Of a stretch of 42,406 bases of DNA, positions 41,531-42,406 are shown in pieces. The notes beneath the pieces were generated by a model, which was given only the letters and a program-made list of their open reading frames with translations, ran no database searches and was not told the origin of the DNA. The translations under genes were made by a program, and so were the position numbers. The first letter of the stretch is position 1. Every line of letters starts with the position of its first letter. This stretch comes from UBA3839 sp963627995 (GTDB taxonomy: Bacteria; Bacteroidota; Bacteroidia; Bacteroidales; Bacteroidaceae): the NCBI GenBank assembly GCA_963627995.1, contig CAVGCV010000021.1, positions 1 to 42,406 of the forward strand, read 5' to 3'.

Positions 41531-41624
41531 TAGGCGTTTCCGCACTCGTTTTTGGGCGGCGTCGCACTGCGGCCTTCCCCGCGCCGCGCCGTCAGCCGGG
41601 CGCGGGCGCAGTGCCGTGGAATTT

Positions 41625-41680
41625 TCAAGTACTTGGAAATAAATTTCCAAGTACTTGGAAATATTTTTCCAAGTACTTGG
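41625..41680. repeat. Palindrome array C (three 12-bp palindromes, 22-bp period)
   Basis: TCAAGTACTTGG (41625-41636), CCAAGTACTTGG (41647-41658) and CCAAGTACTTGG (41669-41680) start exactly 22 bp apart with AT-only linkers. Here the first copy is the imperfect one, by one base. GCGCAG (41606-41611) precedes the array by 13 bp, as in array B. It lies in gene-free, GC-rich DNA. Confidence 0.9.
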
Positions 41681-41686
41681 AAATAT

Positions 41687-41960
41687 TTTCCCGGTGCGGC
41701 GTGGCGAAACTGCCGGCGCGGCGCGGGGGAGTCCGCAGTGCGGCGGCGCCGGATTTCCAGTGCAGGCGCACGGGCTTTCCGCCGCGGGGGGGACTTCAGG
41801 GGGCGCGGCGGCGCAGGATGTGCGCGCTGCGCTTGGACCTGTTGGGCGTAGGGGGTGTGGGAGCGTGGTGCTGGGCTTCCGCTTTTTTTCTTTCGCGTCC
41901 TTCCGCGCCGCTGCGGGCGCAGTCAGTGTTTTCCAGCCGGACGCGGGCGGTGTCCAGGCA
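41687..41960. other. GC-rich stretch without a recognisable gene
   Basis: Open frames exist on both strands but show no protein family and consist of Arg/Gly/Ala-rich, low-complexity readings typical of GC-rich non-coding DNA. Confidence 0.5.
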
Positions 41961-41961
41961 T

Positions 41962-41986
41962 AAAAAAAGGGGCAACGCCTTGCCCC
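41962..41986 (-). terminator. Rho-independent terminator of the small RNA
   Basis: GGGGCAA (41969-41975) and TTGCCCC (41980-41986) form a 7-bp stem with a 4-nt loop; on the minus strand seven T follow (41962-41968). Confidence 0.85.
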
Positions 41987-42022
41987 AATCTTGTTAACCT
42001 TAAATCTAATACTATGAAAAAC
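41962..42022 (-). ncRNA. Small minus-strand RNA or orphan leader
   Basis: On the minus strand a -7 box (42029-42036) is followed by about 40 nt of AT-rich RNA including TAGTATTAGATTTAAGG, then the stem GGGGCAA/TTGCCCC and a seven-T run. The unit is complete, about 60 nt, with no protein gene after the terminator. The AT-rich segment looks like leaders I have seen before other Bacteroidales genes, but I cannot name the family. Confidence 0.5.
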
Positions 42023-42028
42023 ACGGTG

Positions 42029-42036
42029 CAAAGATA
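42029..42036 (-). promoter_or_regulatory. -7 box TATCTTTG for the small RNA
   Basis: On the minus strand an exact TAnnTTTG match, 43 nt before the terminator stem begins. Confidence 0.6.
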
Positions 42037-42130
42037 GGGGATTTTAGGCTGAACCACGCGCTGTGTGCGAAAACAATTCAAAAAAAGCCGATTTCTTGAC
42101 AAAAATCAACGACACCGCGCGGATGGCTTT

Positions 42131-42215
42131 GGGGAAGACGGACTCAACGGCTTGCACGGACTGCGGGCAAGCTACGCCGGCTGCGGGCAAGTTGTCCGTC
42201 CGAATTGTCTTCCCC
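42131..42215. repeat. Long-range inverted repeat with internal direct repeats
   Basis: GGGGAAGAC (42131-42139) and GTCTTCCCC (42207-42215) pair perfectly. Inside, CTGCGGGCAAG occurs twice (42171-42181 region boundaries: first copy 42161-42171, second 42181-42191), and GGCTTGC (42149-42155) could pair with either GCAAG copy. No gene is seen in 42037-42365; this may be part of a structured RNA. Confidence 0.4.
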
Positions 42216-42365
42216 CGAGAAAAGAAGGCCGGGCTGCCTTTCAGGGCGGCCGCCCGTCGCCATCCCGGGGTGGCAAAAGTGGGGGCGGCGCACGCCGCAG
42301 CCCTCTTATTCGCGGCGTTTAGGGATATTTAACAATCGGGGGGGGTAAAACCAACGGATTTTAAC

Positions 42366-42373
42366 TACATTTG
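42366..42373 (+). promoter_or_regulatory. -7 box TACATTTG at the right edge
   Basis: Exact TAnnTTTG match reading toward the right edge, probably for a gene outside the window. No start codon follows within the remaining 33 bases. Confidence 0.5.
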
Positions 42374-42406
42374 CCACCGAAGCCGCCCGCGCTGTGATTG
42401 GACGGA

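Noticed and set aside
42063..42332. Short frames at the right end
   Set aside because: No ribosome-binding context, no family resemblance, and the region contains the inverted repeat; they look fortuitous.

Overview
The window is a GC-rich (roughly 60% or more by eye) stretch of a Bacteroidota chromosome, most likely order Bacteroidales. The evidence is: many -7 boxes of the TAnnTTTG type; a PorU-PorV type IX secretion (T9SS) pair with two secreted enzymes carrying short T9SS-like C-terminal tails; a TlpA/DUF4369 thioredoxin; a PadR-PspC pair; an rpsF-rpsR-rplI operon; and a nadK/pdxJ-exbB-exbD-tonB block. A Prevotellaceae-like member is plausible, but the sequence alone does not settle the family.

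Layout. 1-96: AT-richer tail of a probable transposase. 391-4713 (+): DsbD-like thiol reductase, L-cysteine desulfidase-like UPF0597 protein and a YitT membrane protein, ending in a perfect 25-bp hairpin that faces a convergent TlpA-like lipid-free thioredoxin protein (4810-5853, -). 5957-8072 (-): padR-pspC operon. 8318-8373: the first of three arrays of a 12-bp palindrome repeated three times with a 22-bp period. 8610-9900 (+): D12-class adenine methyltransferase followed by a restriction endonuclease that keeps only its N-terminus. 9913-11559 (+): secreted M6 metalloprotease. 11665-12026 (+): an unidentified structured RNA and tRNA-Ser(CGA). 12244-13384 (-): rplI, rpsR, rpsF. 13653-15584 (+): small membrane protein, MORN-like protein, menA. 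15603-21476 (-): ispF, porV, porU and an FAH-family hydrolase, with hydrolase and porU overlapping at ATGA. 21784-27290 (+): alginate-lyase-fold protein with a LamG-like domain, then a protein with two GH43 modules. 27451-27506: second palindrome array. 27594-31967 (-): nadK, ABC exporter, ruvA, CapA-like protein. 32176-36836 (+): pdxJ, exbB, exbD, tonB, DJ-1-like protein, ispD, nitroreductase. 36974-38473 (-): FetAB-like ABC pair. 38730-41436 (+): ABC ATPase, membrane protein and DUF2807 lipoprotein, behind a promoter framed by a 10-bp inverted repeat. 41437-42406: no convincing protein gene; it holds a 27-bp perfect hairpin, the third palindrome array, a small minus-strand RNA unit and a rightward promoter at the edge.

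How the genes connect. PorU and PorV form the outer-membrane sortase module that would process the M6 protease and the lyase, both of which end in an IY(F/I)A-G(K/R)K-type tail. ExbB-ExbD-TonB energises outer-membrane uptake. DsbD and the TlpA-like protein handle periplasmic thiol chemistry. IspD and IspF are two steps of the non-mevalonate isoprenoid route, and MenA uses a polyprenyl chain to make menaquinone. Most genes are ordinary core genes. The least explained elements are the 22-bp-period palindrome arrays, the structured RNA before tRNA-Ser, the small minus-strand RNA at 42 kb, and the operator-like repeat around the 38.65-kb promoter.
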